This document shows positions 36,181 to 47,454 of a DNA stretch of 64,000 nucleotides, piece after piece (position 1 is the stretch's first letter; the number at the start of each line of letters is the position of its first letter). The position numbers were made by a program, and so were the translations under genes. Origin of the DNA: Isotricha intestinalis (taxonomy: Eukaryota > Ciliophora > Litostomatea > Vestibuliferida > Isotrichidae); the NCBI GenBank assembly GCA_023807065.1, contig JAJJLU010003492.1, forward strand, positions 1-64,000. The letters run 5' to 3'. The notes under the pieces are model-generated. The model did not search any database. It saw only the letters and a program-made list of their open reading frames with translations, and was not told the DNA's origin.

Positions 36181-38094
36181 TTATATATCACTTTTATTTA
36201 TTAAAGAAAGTAAATTTTTATGACTTGCCTCATTTAATTCTTTTTCATCAAATTTATTTTTTTTATGTTTAATCATATATTCATAACCTTTTCTTTCTAA
36301 TCCAAAATCAGCTTCAAAAGTATAAGTATAAGATAAAACTTTTCTTTGTTCATCATTAAATAAATATTTTTCAATAATATTAACTTCATTTTCTAATTTT
36401 AGATAATGAACAATATCTAATAAAAATTGTATTTCTTTATAATTTTCATGTACTTGTTTAATTGTTTTAAAAGTATTTTTTTTACAAACAAAATCGGTAA
36501 AAAAACCAGGAACTTTAATAACTCTTAATTGTGTTTTTGGAATAATTATTTGATTTTTCATTAAATTTCTTTTATTAATAAAACTTGTTTGACTACAATG
36601 ACTTTTTTTTTTCTCAATTAAACCACTTCCATTTGAAACAGCAGTGTCATTTTTATTTTCTTTATTTTCAAATAAATTAGCATTTTTTAATATTTTTGAA
36701 GGTGATATATTTGTTAATGTTTTTTGAGTTTTAACTCTCCCTTTTATAAAACCTATTTTTAAAAAATTATTTTTTTTTAAATCATTATCCAATTTTATTG
36801 TCTTTATTTGATTAATTGAATTTTTTTTGTTCACAAAATTCTCATCTTGATTATCATTAATCCCGTCTTCAGGAGACATAATTTTTATTAAATTTTTATG
36901 ACTATGAGTTACTTTTAAATATGCATTTGCTGAAGGCTGATTTGTATTTTCAGTATTATTTATATTTGGAAAAAAAGATTCAATTTTAATTTTTGTTGAA
37001 TTTAAACCATTTAATCTATAAATTTTTCTTATTTCTTTTAATCTAATTTCACTTTCATCTAAATTAAAAAATTCTAATATATAATTTTTATATAAAGTCA
37101 TTCTTATAAAATAAACAGAATATTCTCCTATTAATAATATTATTTTTAACATTCCTCCCACATTAGAAAAAATAGTTTGGAGTTTAATATATGATCTTTT
37201 ATAAATTTCTCTTTTTGATGAAACTCTTATTGATAATGATAAAAAATTATTTGATTCTCTAAAATCAATATCTTTTTGAATATAATCATAAGAAACAAAT
37301 TTTATTGATTTTTTCTTTTCAAAAAAATATCCTGAATCAGTTATTACTTCAATTAATTTAAAATATAAAAATATGTCTTCAAAATATTTTATAGAAAAAC
37401 CACCATTTAAATTTTTAACATAAGGTTTATAAGGTTTTAAATAATTAGATGGATCAAAACTATAATCAGGAATGAAAATTCCAATATAACCTCCAATTAA
37501 TAATTTATTTATTTCTTCTTCGGATTTACATTTATTTTCTGTTGAATTTTCACATTTTGAAAAATTTACTTGAATAAAATTCCAATTTTCTTTCATATAT
37601 TCACCTTTTAAATTTAGATTATTATCTATACAATATAAATTATTTAAAGGTAATTTATTAAAATTTTCAGGAATTATTTGAATATTATATTCATTACATT
37701 TTATTATTTTTAAAGGGAAATTTTCATAATTATAATTTCCATCATTTTTCAAAGTTAATTTATTTTGAAAAGCTTTTACTTTATAAATACTTTCATCAAT
37801 ATAATTAATATATTCTTTATTTTGTAAACCAAAAATAAAAGTAAAATTGTTTCTGTGTAATTTGATTTCAGGAGGAGTTATATCATATAATATTGAAGAA
37901 TGTAAATTAGGTGATTTATGATTAATCATTTGATTTAAAAAAAAATAAAAATAAATTATTATTAGAACACAACATATTATTGTTAGTGAAGAACCAGTAT
38001 TTGTTCTAAAAGTTGAACTTCCTCTAATAGTAAAAAGTGGAGGTACACCAAAAATATCTAGCTTTTTAAATAAAGAATTTTGGTATTTTCCCAT
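36181..38094 (-). CDS. two-pass membrane protein, family A (copy A1)
   Basis: 637 residues. N-terminal leader KLDIFGVPPLFTIRG, then a hydrophobic helix at about 36-56, an NQMINHKSP junction, and an extracytoplasmic domain of about 250 residues with Cys pairs (CIDN, CENSTENKCKSEEEI). A second helix lies at about 311-335 (GGMLKIILLIGEYSVYFI). The cytosolic part has LDESEIRLKEIRK, a variable low-complexity linker, then from about 515 a conserved cassette (IIPKTQLRVIKVPGFF, DFVCKKNTF, IQFLLDIVHYLK, YTFEADFGLERKGY). The same layout recurs in A2 (45409-47331) and A3 (59841-61883). N-terminal helix, lumenal domain and second helix recall ERGIC-type cargo receptors in topology only. This looks like a ciliate-type membrane protein family; function unknown. 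Confidence 0.85.
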   Translation of the reverse strand: MGKYQNSLFKKLDIFGVPPLFTIRGSSTFRTNTGSSLTIICCVLIIIYFYFFLNQMINHKSPNLHSSILYDITPPEIKLHRNNFTFIFGLQNKEYINYIDESIYKVKAFQNKLTLKNDGNYNYENFPLKIIKCNEYNIQIIPENFNKLPLNNLYCIDNNLNLKGEYMKENWNFIQVNFSKCENSTENKCKSEEEINKLLIGGYIGIFIPDYSFDPSNYLKPYKPYVKNLNGGFSIKYFEDIFLYFKLIEVITDSGYFFEKKKSIKFVSYDYIQKDIDFRESNNFLSLSIRVSSKREIYKRSYIKLQTIFSNVGGMLKIILLIGEYSVYFIRMTLYKNYILEFFNLDESEIRLKEIRKIYRLNGLNSTKIKIESFFPNINNTENTNQPSANAYLKVTHSHKNLIKIMSPEDGINDNQDENFVNKKNSINQIKTIKLDNDLKKNNFLKIGFIKGRVKTQKTLTNISPSKILKNANLFENKENKNDTAVSNGSGLIEKKKSHCSQTSFINKRNLMKNQIIIPKTQLRVIKVPGFFTDFVCKKNTFKTIKQVHENYKEIQFLLDIVHYLKLENEVNIIEKYLFNDEQRKVLSYTYTFEADFGLERKGYEYMIKHKKNKFDEKELNEASHKNLLSLINKSDI

Positions 38095-38463
38095 TTAAAA
38101 ATAATGTTTATTAAAATATTTAATTTATTTTTTAGATTCCACAAAAAATTATTTAACACAAAAAATATAATTTATATTAGATACATTTTTATTGAATTAT
38201 GGTAGCTTAAATTTTAAATAAAAAAATATATATAAAACAATATTTCAAAATACTATAATGATATAGAATAAGTAATGATATTAAATTGATGATTTTTGTT
38301 GATATTTAAAATATGATATATTCTTAATTATTTTTTAAATTATGAATTTAAAATTAATACCAATATTTTCATAATGAAAAAATTAAATATTTTAATCATT
38401 CATTATATTTAAATTAATCTTTTTAGATTATTAATAGCAATTATTTTTTAAAAAATTAAATAA
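38095..38463. other. intergenic DNA, nothing recognised
   Basis: About 370 bp upstream of A1 (transcribed leftward), so it should contain the A1 promoter. A/T-rich, no coding signal. Confidence 0.5.
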
Positions 38464-38619
38464 TTATTTGATTACATATTGCAGGTAATGCTTATCATTT
38501 GTCAGTATCACACAATCTTTATCCAAATTAACAGGTTTATAATCCATGTTTTCAACATCAAATGAATTAAAACCAGATAAAGATTTTAAAGAAATAAAAT
38601 TAAAAAATATATTGCATAA
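38464..38619 (-). pseudogene. fragment of a decayed gene
   Basis: An open minus-strand stretch of 51 codons ending in TAA, without a start, reads LKSLSGFNSFDVENMDYKPV, then NLDKDCVILTNDKHYLQYVI. Its composition (Asp, Val, Gly, Cys) is far from the A/T background, so it is a real coding remnant. Upstream frames are closed by stops. It lies just past the broken kinase gene on the same strand and may be that gene's lost 3' part or a separate relic. No family recognised. Confidence 0.5.
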
Positions 38620-38763
38620 TTATAAATTATTATTTTAAAGAATAATAATTAAAAATATTACTCTTAGTAGAGATATTATTTGTAATAAAAGAAGGTAAAT
38701 CTAATAATTTTACAGTTTCTCAAATAGAAAATATATTCTCTATATAAGTAATATTTTTAATAT

Positions 38764-39500
38764 TCAAATATTAAAAATTTGAGTTTTATTTATTGGTCTG
38801 AAATAATTATTATTTAAGTAATCTTCCCATTCTATTTCTTTATTCATATCTTTTTGTAGTAATCCTTTAATTAATTGTTTTAAGTCTTTATTTAATATTG
38901 AATTTATCCTTTTGTTTCGAATAATTTCATTATCCGAATAATTTCATTATCATTTAAATAATTAGTTTGAAATATCAGAAAATAAATTATTTCTCCTAAA
39001 TTATAAATTTGTTTTACTGATATTTTTTCTGTATTTATTTCTTTTTTTCCAATTAATTTAACTTTTTGATGATTTATTGAATCAATTGGTAACATTATAT
39101 TTGAAATATTAATTTCATAATTTATTGAATTTTCATTAAAAATTTTTATATTTTGGTTTATTTTAAAAAATATTTCTCTAATTTCTTCGAGAGTAAAAGG
39201 TTTTGGGATTAATTTTAAAAAATCTATTAAATTTAAATCAGTATTTTCCATAACAATATAAAAAAAATAATTAGAATCAAATGTTTTGATTTTCAATGAA
39301 TTAATCACTGGATTTTTAATATTTGTTTCGTTAAATTCATAAGAATGAAATTTATTATATTCTGATTTATCATAAATTTTTATTATTGCCTCGATTTTAG
39401 TTTTAATATTTTCAACTATATATAACTCTGTATAGTCTCCTTTATAAATTATTTTTTTTCTAGAATATTCTTTCCAAACTTCAAATTCACTCGTATCCAT
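38764..39500 (-). pseudogene. broken protein-kinase-like gene
   Basis: The first frame (ATG at 39500) gives 198 residues of kinase fold: an AIIKIYDKS strand with the ATP-site Lys, a hinge YFFYIVMENTDLN, the alpha-E helix EIREIFFKINQNIKIF and a NLGEIIYFLIF helix. The catalytic HRD is replaced (NYEINISNIML) and DFG is gone (VKLIGKKE), so even the intact part would be catalytically dead. The frame stops at 38906 within an A-rich run. One base out of frame the fold continues with LNKDLKQLIKGLLQKDMNKE and WEDYLNNNYF, the usual C-terminal kinase helix, ending at 38764. It is therefore a pseudokinase gene broken by a single-base shift, or a sequencing slip in a homopolymer. Confidence 0.7.
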
Positions 39501-41230
39501 TAAATAATTATTAATTCCTTAATTATTATTTTATATTAAGTTATTTTGGAATTATTTTGAAAACAAATTCAAAAGTTTTCAATCAGATACACAAATGTAT
39601 AATAATAAATGATAATGATTTTAAGAAAGAGTGAATGAAATTATATAAAATATTATGTTTTCTTTTCTATTTTTTTTTTTCTTTATTTCTTGATCTTCAA
39701 TCTTTAACTATTTTAGTTTTTTTATTGTTTATAAATTAAAAAAGAGAATATTCCTATTAATTATATATTTTTATGAAAATATTGTTAATTTAAATAAAAT
39801 TTCTAAATAATTCCCTCTTTGAATAAAAAACAAATTGACTAATTCATATTAATCAAATTTTTTTGAAATGATATACATCACTTTTAGTAATCCTTGCAAC
39901 ATATTTCATTGAAAACTTAAATTATTTCATCTAGGTGTTTTATATAATAAAAATCAAAAAATATTTATATTGACTTAGTTCAAGTAATTTATTTAACTTT
40001 GAAATTAAGGTACAAATTTCATTATCAAAGACTACCTAATTTATTATTAAATAGTGTTTTTTTCCTCTTATTGTAGATAAAGATTAATAACAAAAATATA
40101 TATTAGTTATTTAGAATTAATATAAATTTTAAATTCTATAACTTGGTTTTCTAAAAGAACAAAATTGAAAAAATACTCTAATTGAATCATTTGTTATAAT
40201 AATTATTCTTTACTTTGAATATAATTAAATAAATCTATTCAGTAATACAAATTAAATATTATATTTTTAAAATATAAATAAGAAAAATATCAAGATTTAT
40301 AAAATTAAAGTTTAACTTTATTATAAAATGAATAGGTAATAATTAACAAAATGAAATATAGATATCTCTATCATTTAGAAAAATTAAGAAAACAAGTATA
40401 ATCTAATGATTTCTAAAAATAATAATTATTTATATTTTTTTAAAACTTTCAATAAATATATTATAACATTTAATTAATATTTAAAAAGTAATTTTTTCAA
40501 ATAAATTATTACCTTATTTTTTTCATTTTTTACTATATATAATTTATTTATTATGAAGATATTATACTTCATTCAAAATAAATATTTTTTATTTAAAAAG
40601 AATATAAAATTATAAAAAATATATATAAAAAAAATAAAGATAATTTAATCTCAAAAATACTTGTTTGCTTTATCATTTTATAAACAATTAAATTCCAATC
40701 CAATATAATTTAAACATAAATATTATTTATAAATTAATGTAAATATATTATTAAAATATAATATTATTATTATATTTGTTTAATTAATTGAAAAAATAAA
40801 AGAAAAGTAAAGATTTTAAATTCGAAAAAATATATTCATTTTTATTGGTATTAAATAATAAAAAATTTACAACATTTAGAAAAAGGATTTTAAAAGTCCT
40901 TTAGTCTTATATTATATATTACTATAAATAAAAACTTTGAAATTATAAATTCAAAAAATAAAATTTGTTATTTGTGAATTTCACAACTTTTTGAATTCAC
41001 CCATTTATATTTTTTTCTTCGTGATGATAAGAAAAAATATATTTTTTAAAAAGACAAAATCAGAAATTCAAAGGATAAGTATTTAATTATTTTTAAGTTA
41101 AATCTTAATTATAAATAGATTTATTTAGGATAATAGTCAATGAAATTAGAAAATAATATTAATAACTAAAATAATTAAATTTTAGTTTTTCTAAATAAAA
41201 TATTTATCAAAAATAATAATTAATTTAAAT
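39501..41230. other. large intergenic region, at most faint traces of a relic
   Basis: About 1.7 kb. On the minus strand near 39720-40000 a few short stretches read like protein (for example HLDEII followed by VFNEICCKDY), but with many stops of all three kinds, so I do not call a pseudogene. No RNA gene seen. This is the longest gene-free stretch of the window. Confidence 0.45.
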
Positions 41231-44200
41231 TCATAATTTCAATAAAAACAAAGCAAATTTATGTAAAGATTTATTTTCACTTGAAATCCCTTTATATTCT
41301 AAAAAAGTGACAAAGCCATAATAAATAAAAGGAATAATAAAAGAAAAAAGAAAGTTAAATATATAACATAATAATAAATTGATTAAAGTATTATTATTAT
41401 TATAAGTTTGAAGGAAAGCATTAACAAAATACCAAATAAATCCAGTTATTAAAAAAGATAAAACAAAATAAATAATAAATTTACACTCAATTTTAGATTT
41501 AATATTATTTATTAAATTCTCTTTTTTTCTATTTGTATTTTTATTATATTCATATAATTCATTTTTATATTCCATAAAACAATCAATTATTTTAGTAATA
41601 AAATAAGAGGAAAGAAGCGAATAAATTGCAATTAATATTTCATCTTTACCAATAAATTTTTTATTTTTATGATATAATTTTTGAATATGAGAAACACAAT
41701 CAAATAAACAACAAAAGAAAATATCAAGTGAAAAAGTTAGAATAAATAAAGAAATTTTATATACATTAATATCATATTTATCATTTTGAAACAAGGAAAT
41801 TAATTTATGTTTATTTTTAATATTCATAAAATATAAATTTGAAAATTTTAAACCTGAAATAATTAAAACTTTTTCACTTAAAGTACTGTCTGTGCTTTCT
41901 CTTTCTCTTTCTCTTTCTTTTTCATAATCAATATTTTCAGATTCATTATTTTTATATTTTTTTTTAAGATTATTATAAAAATTATCAATTGAAATTCCTA
42001 CTTTATATACATTAGATTTAATGTCTTTCATAATATCTTCATTTTCATTTGGATTATTTGTTTTTTCTTCTTTTCCAAAATTTAAATTACTTGATTTGTT
42101 TGAATTTAAATAATAATTTCTTTTAATATCTTTTATATTTCTAATTTTTGTTTTAGAATTTTTATTTGGAGGAACACTTATTGGACTTTGCAATATAACA
42201 ATAATTTTGTTTAGTCCATATAAACAAAAATAAATTAAACCAATAACTTGGAAGGCAAAGGAAAATAATATTATATAATTTCCAACATTTTTTTTTAATT
42301 TAGATGTAAAAGGAGAACATTTCATAAATTGGAAATTTTTATCGTTTATTATTTTATCTTCTTTATATTTTTTATAAGCCACTTTTTCATATTCAAAAAA
42401 AGAACTTACATTTGAACATATACAATCTACTTTATAATTTTTAAGATCAATATTTGTAATATTACAATTTTCTTCACAAAAATAATAATTTGAATTATTA
42501 TGATATATTTCATATCTATCATCAAGTAATATATCATAACTATTATTTGAAACTGTTGTACATATATCATTATAAAATTTATTTGATTTAGAATAATAAA
42601 GAATATCAATGGAATCTTTGTTATATTTTTCAAATACATAATCCATTAAACTAGTGTTTTTAAAAGATTTTGTAATTAAAATATTATCACAAATTTCATT
42701 TTTATATTTAACACCATATTGATTATATATCATAAAATTATATTGAGGAGTCATTACATCATTTCTATTAAATTCAAACAAAGCAATATAAAAAATATAA
42801 TTTTCATATATTTCATTTGAATTTCTGATTTTATTGAAACAATCATCTAAATTTAGCATTGTAATGTTATATAAATTACTTAACTCTTTATATTCTTCCA
42901 TTCCTTTTTCAGTAGAATTATAAAAATAAAATTTAATTTCATTATTATAAACATAAATATTAGAAAGAGGATTAGCAGAAATAATATAATTAGTAATTCC
43001 TTTATAAAATTCATCAAAATTATTTAATTCATGACATTCACTAGTTAAATCATCAGGAAGAGTATTACTAGGACATTTAGAAATGCATTCTCCATTATAA
43101 TAATAATAGATTTTCCCATTATTATTTGCATTTGTACATGAACTAACACATTCATTAGTTTCATTAATTAAATAAGGATAATTGGAATTACATTTATCAA
43201 TACAAATATGATTTATTTTATTTATATCACGATGCCAAAATTTATCACAAGAAGTTATACAATTATTTTTAATATAAATATCAAAAATTAAATTATTTTG
43301 ACAAGAAGTGCATTTATGTTCTGTTGAAGTACCTAAAGTAGAACATTTTTTACAGGTTTCATAACATTCTTTCCAAACATTATCATCAGTATCATAATAA
43401 TATCCATTATCTAATTCTAATATTGTAGTAGAATTATAACAGTTTTTAACAGTATCAGAAGCTCTTTCAGAAAGTGGATAATATCCATTTAAACATTGAG
43501 AACATCTATGACTTAATGGAATTTCTTCACCTGAACAGGTTCGACAAGATTCATTACATGACATAATATTTATTGTTCCTTCACACTCATTACTTAAAGA
43601 AAAAAGGTCTGAATCTATTGCATAATATGTAAATTTATATATTCCTCCAGTGGCAACATTAAAAGTGAATGTAGAAGTTTTATCATATATTTCAGAAATT
43701 GAAACTATATCACCGGATTTTTTAAAAATCCCTTTTGAAGGTAAATTAAAAAATTTTATTTTGGAATTTGTAGCCGTAACATAACTTGATAAATTTATTA
43801 TATTATCTGTATTAATATTCCCAGAATTTAGAGTAAACCCTGTTATACATGTTGGTGAAGTTAAATTAAAATATATAGTATGATGAGAAGAGTCAGTAGA
43901 AGAGTAATCAAATGTTACACAATTTAAAGATAAGTCTGAAATATATAAAAGAGAAGGTAATGTTAATTTATAAGTATTTATGTCTTGAGAAAATCCATCT
44001 AATTTCATTTTTCCTATTAATTCTAAATCTTTATTAAATATAATATATTTAAAATAACCTTCATTTACATTATCCATACATATTAATACATAATTCTGAT
44101 TAATTCTGCCAATATCAAATTCAGAATAATATGTTATGCATCCTTCTAATACTTTTTGACTTGTTTCACTTGTTATTATTAAAAAATTAGGTAATTGATG

Positions 44201-44956
44201 TTTTCCTAATATACAATAAATATTATTATCAGTTTGACTATAACAAATGAAAAATTTATTATCATCTATATTAAAAATTTTTTGACCAATAGACCTTGAA
44301 TCACAATTAAATCCTAAGTCTACTAAATTATTTTTTTGAATTAAAGTGTCAGAATAATCGCTAAGTTCTGAAGAGTAAATATTTACATTACATCCATCAT
44401 ATCCTAAATAAACACAAATAATATGTTCATAATATGAAAAACCTTTACAATCAATTGTAGGGCCTTTATTTAAAATACTTGATGATTTCGTTGATGATAT
44501 TATCAGAGAATTAACATAATCATATTTCATTATATTAATAAATAAATCACTATCAATCCAAGCACAATAATAATAATTTGTGGTTGATATTGTTATTCGA
44601 AATAAACAAATATTCCCAAATAACTTAAATTGAGAATCTGAACCTATGTTGTTGACTGATTCAATATTTGAAATTCCTTTTTTAATAAATTCAATTTTAT
44701 TGTTATTATTTATTCTTGTAGTATAAACAAAATAATCTTCAATGAAAGGTTGTCCTGTTTCATTTTTATGGTTAAGATATCCAGAAGATTTATATAATGA
44801 ACTCATACCAATTTTACAAACTCCTGTATTTCCAACAAAATATATTATTCCATTATAATAATAAGTTTTTGAATACATACAAGGTTCTATATGATTAAAA
44901 GAAATTAAGTAAAGAGAATTGAAGTGAATAATTATTAAAAAATATCTAAATACCAT
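41231..44956 (-). CDS. large surface protein: cysteine-rich ectodomain and about five membrane helices
   Basis: 1241 residues. A hydrophobic leader (about 4-20) is followed by an extracellular part of about 870 residues. Residues 55-370 are beta-rich with single Cys. From about 465 to 625 there is a furin/GPI-type Cys-rich array (CNESCRTCSGEE, CSQCLNGYYPL, CYETCKKCSTLG, CTSCQNN, then CISKCPSN). A further domain has many N-glycosylation sites. The first helix is at about 890-915. After a cytosolic Lys/Ser/Asn-rich loop with an RERERES stretch come four more helices at about 1067-1087, 1105-1125, 1158-1180 and 1190-1218. Cys-rich ectodomain plus C-terminal multi-pass helices is a layout common in ciliate surface proteins; a receptor or immobilisation-antigen-like role is only inferred. 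Confidence 0.83.
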   Translation of the reverse strand: MVFRYFLIIIHFNSLYLISFNHIEPCMYSKTYYYNGIIYFVGNTGVCKIGMSSLYKSSGYLNHKNETGQPFIEDYFVYTTRINNNNKIEFIKKGISNIESVNNIGSDSQFKLFGNICLFRITISTTNYYYCAWIDSDLFINIMKYDYVNSLIISSTKSSSILNKGPTIDCKGFSYYEHIICVYLGYDGCNVNIYSSELSDYSDTLIQKNNLVDLGFNCDSRSIGQKIFNIDDNKFFICYSQTDNNIYCILGKHQLPNFLIITSETSQKVLEGCITYYSEFDIGRINQNYVLICMDNVNEGYFKYIIFNKDLELIGKMKLDGFSQDINTYKLTLPSLLYISDLSLNCVTFDYSSTDSSHHTIYFNLTSPTCITGFTLNSGNINTDNIINLSSYVTATNSKIKFFNLPSKGIFKKSGDIVSISEIYDKTSTFTFNVATGGIYKFTYYAIDSDLFSLSNECEGTINIMSCNESCRTCSGEEIPLSHRCSQCLNGYYPLSERASDTVKNCYNSTTILELDNGYYYDTDDNVWKECYETCKKCSTLGTSTEHKCTSCQNNLIFDIYIKNNCITSCDKFWHRDINKINHICIDKCNSNYPYLINETNECVSSCTNANNNGKIYYYYNGECISKCPSNTLPDDLTSECHELNNFDEFYKGITNYIISANPLSNIYVYNNEIKFYFYNSTEKGMEEYKELSNLYNITMLNLDDCFNKIRNSNEIYENYIFYIALFEFNRNDVMTPQYNFMIYNQYGVKYKNEICDNILITKSFKNTSLMDYVFEKYNKDSIDILYYSKSNKFYNDICTTVSNNSYDILLDDRYEIYHNNSNYYFCEENCNITNIDLKNYKVDCICSNVSSFFEYEKVAYKKYKEDKIINDKNFQFMKCSPFTSKLKKNVGNYIILFSFAFQVIGLIYFCLYGLNKIIVILQSPISVPPNKNSKTKIRNIKDIKRNYYLNSNKSSNLNFGKEEKTNNPNENEDIMKDIKSNVYKVGISIDNFYNNLKKKYKNNESENIDYEKERERERESTDSTLSEKVLIISGLKFSNLYFMNIKNKHKLISLFQNDKYDINVYKISLFILTFSLDIFFCCLFDCVSHIQKLYHKNKKFIGKDEILIAIYSLLSSYFITKIIDCFMEYKNELYEYNKNTNRKKENLINNIKSKIECKFIIYFVLSFLITGFIWYFVNAFLQTYNNNNTLINLLLCYIFNFLFSFIIPFIYYGFVTFLEYKGISSENKSLHKFALFLLKL

Positions 44957-45408
44957 TAGCTTAATTAATAAAAAAATATGATTAATATATTTTGAAACAT
45001 TTTAATTTATACTCAAAATAATTAAAAAATTTAATTTATATGAATTTAAATAAAATAAATTAATAATAAATTTTATTTTTATAAAATTCTTTTAATCTTA
45101 GGTTGTTTGATATCATTTTTTTTTTTAAATTTGAATTTATTTAATTTGGATTTGAGTTTTTTAAATTTTTATTTTCTATTTTTTTGTGTTTATTTGTTAT
45201 AAATTGGATATTCTTTATTCCCCAATAAACATAAAATATTTATTTTCTATTATAGGAAATAAATAAAAAAAAATTCCTTTTGTATATTTATATATAATAA
45301 TATTTATTATTTATCAATTTTTATTGATGATTTGAAAATTTAAATTATTCATTTATTTAAAAAAAACAAAACAAATAAAGAATTAAAAAGCCAATACTAA
45401 TATTATTT
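44957..45408. other. intergenic DNA, nothing recognised
   Basis: About 450 bp between two genes on the minus strand; it should hold the promoter of the surface-protein gene and the terminator of A2. A/T-rich, no coding signal. Confidence 0.5.
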
Positions 45409-47331
45409 TTATGTTTTAATCTCATAATTTTTTTTATTTATAGCACTTAATAAATTGTTTTGGCTTGTTTCTCTTTTATCTTTTTCATCAAATTTGTTTT
45501 TTTTATGTTTAATCATATAATCATAACCTTTTCTTTCTAATCCAAAATCAGCTTCAAAAGTATAAGTATGTGATAAAGTTTTTCTTTGTTCTTCACTAAA
45601 TAAATATTTCCCAATAATATTTAATTCATTTTGAGATTTTAAATAATGAACAATATCTAATAAAAATTGTATTTTTTTATAATTTTCATGTACTTGTTTT
45701 ATTATTTGAAATGTATTTTTTTTACAAACAAAATCAGTAAAAAATCCAGGTACTTTAATTATTCTTAATTGAGTTTTAGGAATAAAAATATATTTTTTTA
45801 AATTTCCATTTGATTTTTTGATTACACTGTTTGAAGATAAACAATTTTTATGAGTATTTAAATTCATATTTTTATTTGAAACATTTGATTTTGTTTTATA
45901 TATTTCATTGTCTTTTAAATAATTCAAATTATTCATTTTATTATTATTTTTCATTATAAATGTACTTGCAAATTTAGAGTAATTTTTAAAATTAATTTGA
46001 TCCAATAAATCACCTTTTAAAAAATTATTTTTTAAAGAATTATTTTTATCATCAACTTGAATTATTTCTCTTGATTCTTTATTTATTATTGGACTTTCAT
46101 CTTGATTATCACTTTTATTATCTAATTTATCTTCCAATTGAAATTTAATTTTTTTATCTATTTTATCTTTTTTTTTTTTGAAATTATAATTATTTTTATT
46201 ACTTAAATCAGCAAAAAGTTTATTTTTTGAAATATGATGTTCTGGTAAATGATATTTTTTTCTAATTTTTTTTAATCTAATCTCACTTTCATCTAAATTA
46301 AAAAATTCTAAAATATAATTTTTATATAGAGTAATTCTAATAAAATAAATAGAATATTCTCCTATTAATAAAATAATTTTTACCATTCCACCTACTTTAG
46401 AACAAATTTCTTGAAGTTTAATATAACTTCTTTTATAACTTTCTCTTTTTGATGAAACCCCAATTGATATAGATAAAATATTTTTTCCTCTTTCAAAATC
46501 AATTTCATTTTGAATATAATCATAAGAAGCTAAATAAATGATTTTATTATCTTCAAAAAAATAACCTAAATCTGTTATAACTTCTAATAATTTAAAATAT
46601 ATGAAAATATCTTGATAATATTTTATTGAAAATGCTTCATATAAATTTCTAATATATGTTGAATATGGTTTCATTAATTTTTTTGATTCAAAAGTACTAT
46701 TAGGAAAAAACATTCCTACAAAACCAGAATTTAAAACTTTATCTATTTCTTCTTCTGATTTACAAAAATCTTTATTAGTTGAATTTTCACATTTTAAAAA
46801 ATGGATTTTAATAAAATTCCATGAATCTTGCATATAATCACCTTTTAAACTTATATTATTATGTAAACAATATAAATTTCCTAATGGTAATCTTTTAAAT
46901 TTATCTGGAAAGATATTAAAGTGAGATTTATCACATTTAATTATTGGTAAAGGATATTTTTCAAATTGGTAAATTCCACTTTGATTTAATATTAATTTTG
47001 ATTGATAAGCATTTACTTTATATATGCTTTCATCAATATAATTTTTATAATCTTTTGTTTGTAATCCAAAAACAAAGGAAAAATTATTTTTAGTAAGATA
47101 AATTTCTGGTGCTTTTTCATCGTAATAAATTGTTGAATGTAAAACAGGAGATTTATGATTAATCATTTGATTTAATAAAACTGATAAATATATAAAAATT
47201 AAAAAAATACATATTATTGTTAAAAATGAACCTATTTGAGATTGAAATGATGGATTTCCTCTTATTGTAAAACGAGGTGATACTCCAAAAATATCTATTT
47301 GCTTAAAGAATGAATATAAATATTTTCCCAT
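45409..47331 (-). CDS. two-pass membrane protein, family A (copy A2)
   Basis: 640 residues with the same plan as A1: leader QIDIFGVSPRFTIRG, helix at about 35-56, an NQMINHKSP junction, an ectodomain with NFSFVFGLQTKDYKNYIDES and the CENSTN...CKSEEEI region, a second helix at about 312-335, LDESEIRLKKIRK, a low-complexity linker, and from about 515 the cassette (IFIPKTQLRIIKVPGFF, DFVCKKNTF, HTYTFEADFGLERKGY). The linker shares nothing clear with A1 or A3, while the ectodomain and cassette are strongly conserved, so selection acts on both ends. It lies 123 bp downstream of B1 on the same strand. Confidence 0.86.
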   Translation of the reverse strand: MGKYLYSFFKQIDIFGVSPRFTIRGNPSFQSQIGSFLTIICIFLIFIYLSVLLNQMINHKSPVLHSTIYYDEKAPEIYLTKNNFSFVFGLQTKDYKNYIDESIYKVNAYQSKLILNQSGIYQFEKYPLPIIKCDKSHFNIFPDKFKRLPLGNLYCLHNNISLKGDYMQDSWNFIKIHFLKCENSTNKDFCKSEEEIDKVLNSGFVGMFFPNSTFESKKLMKPYSTYIRNLYEAFSIKYYQDIFIYFKLLEVITDLGYFFEDNKIIYLASYDYIQNEIDFERGKNILSISIGVSSKRESYKRSYIKLQEICSKVGGMVKIILLIGEYSIYFIRITLYKNYILEFFNLDESEIRLKKIRKKYHLPEHHISKNKLFADLSNKNNYNFKKKKDKIDKKIKFQLEDKLDNKSDNQDESPIINKESREIIQVDDKNNSLKNNFLKGDLLDQINFKNYSKFASTFIMKNNNKMNNLNYLKDNEIYKTKSNVSNKNMNLNTHKNCLSSNSVIKKSNGNLKKYIFIPKTQLRIIKVPGFFTDFVCKKNTFQIIKQVHENYKKIQFLLDIVHYLKSQNELNIIGKYLFSEEQRKTLSHTYTFEADFGLERKGYDYMIKHKKNKFDEKDKRETSQNNLLSAINKKNYEIKT

Positions 47332-47454
47332 TCTAAATTTCTTTTTTTTTTTATTGATAAATAAATTAATAAATTTAAATTTTTTTTCAATAATTCGATC
47401 ATATAATATTATAATTAAATTACAAATAATATAAATTTTAATAAATATGTTTAA

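Noticed and set aside
39720..40000. Possible minus-strand relic with short protein-like stretches
   Set aside because: Stops of all three kinds every few codons; signal too weak to call a pseudogene.
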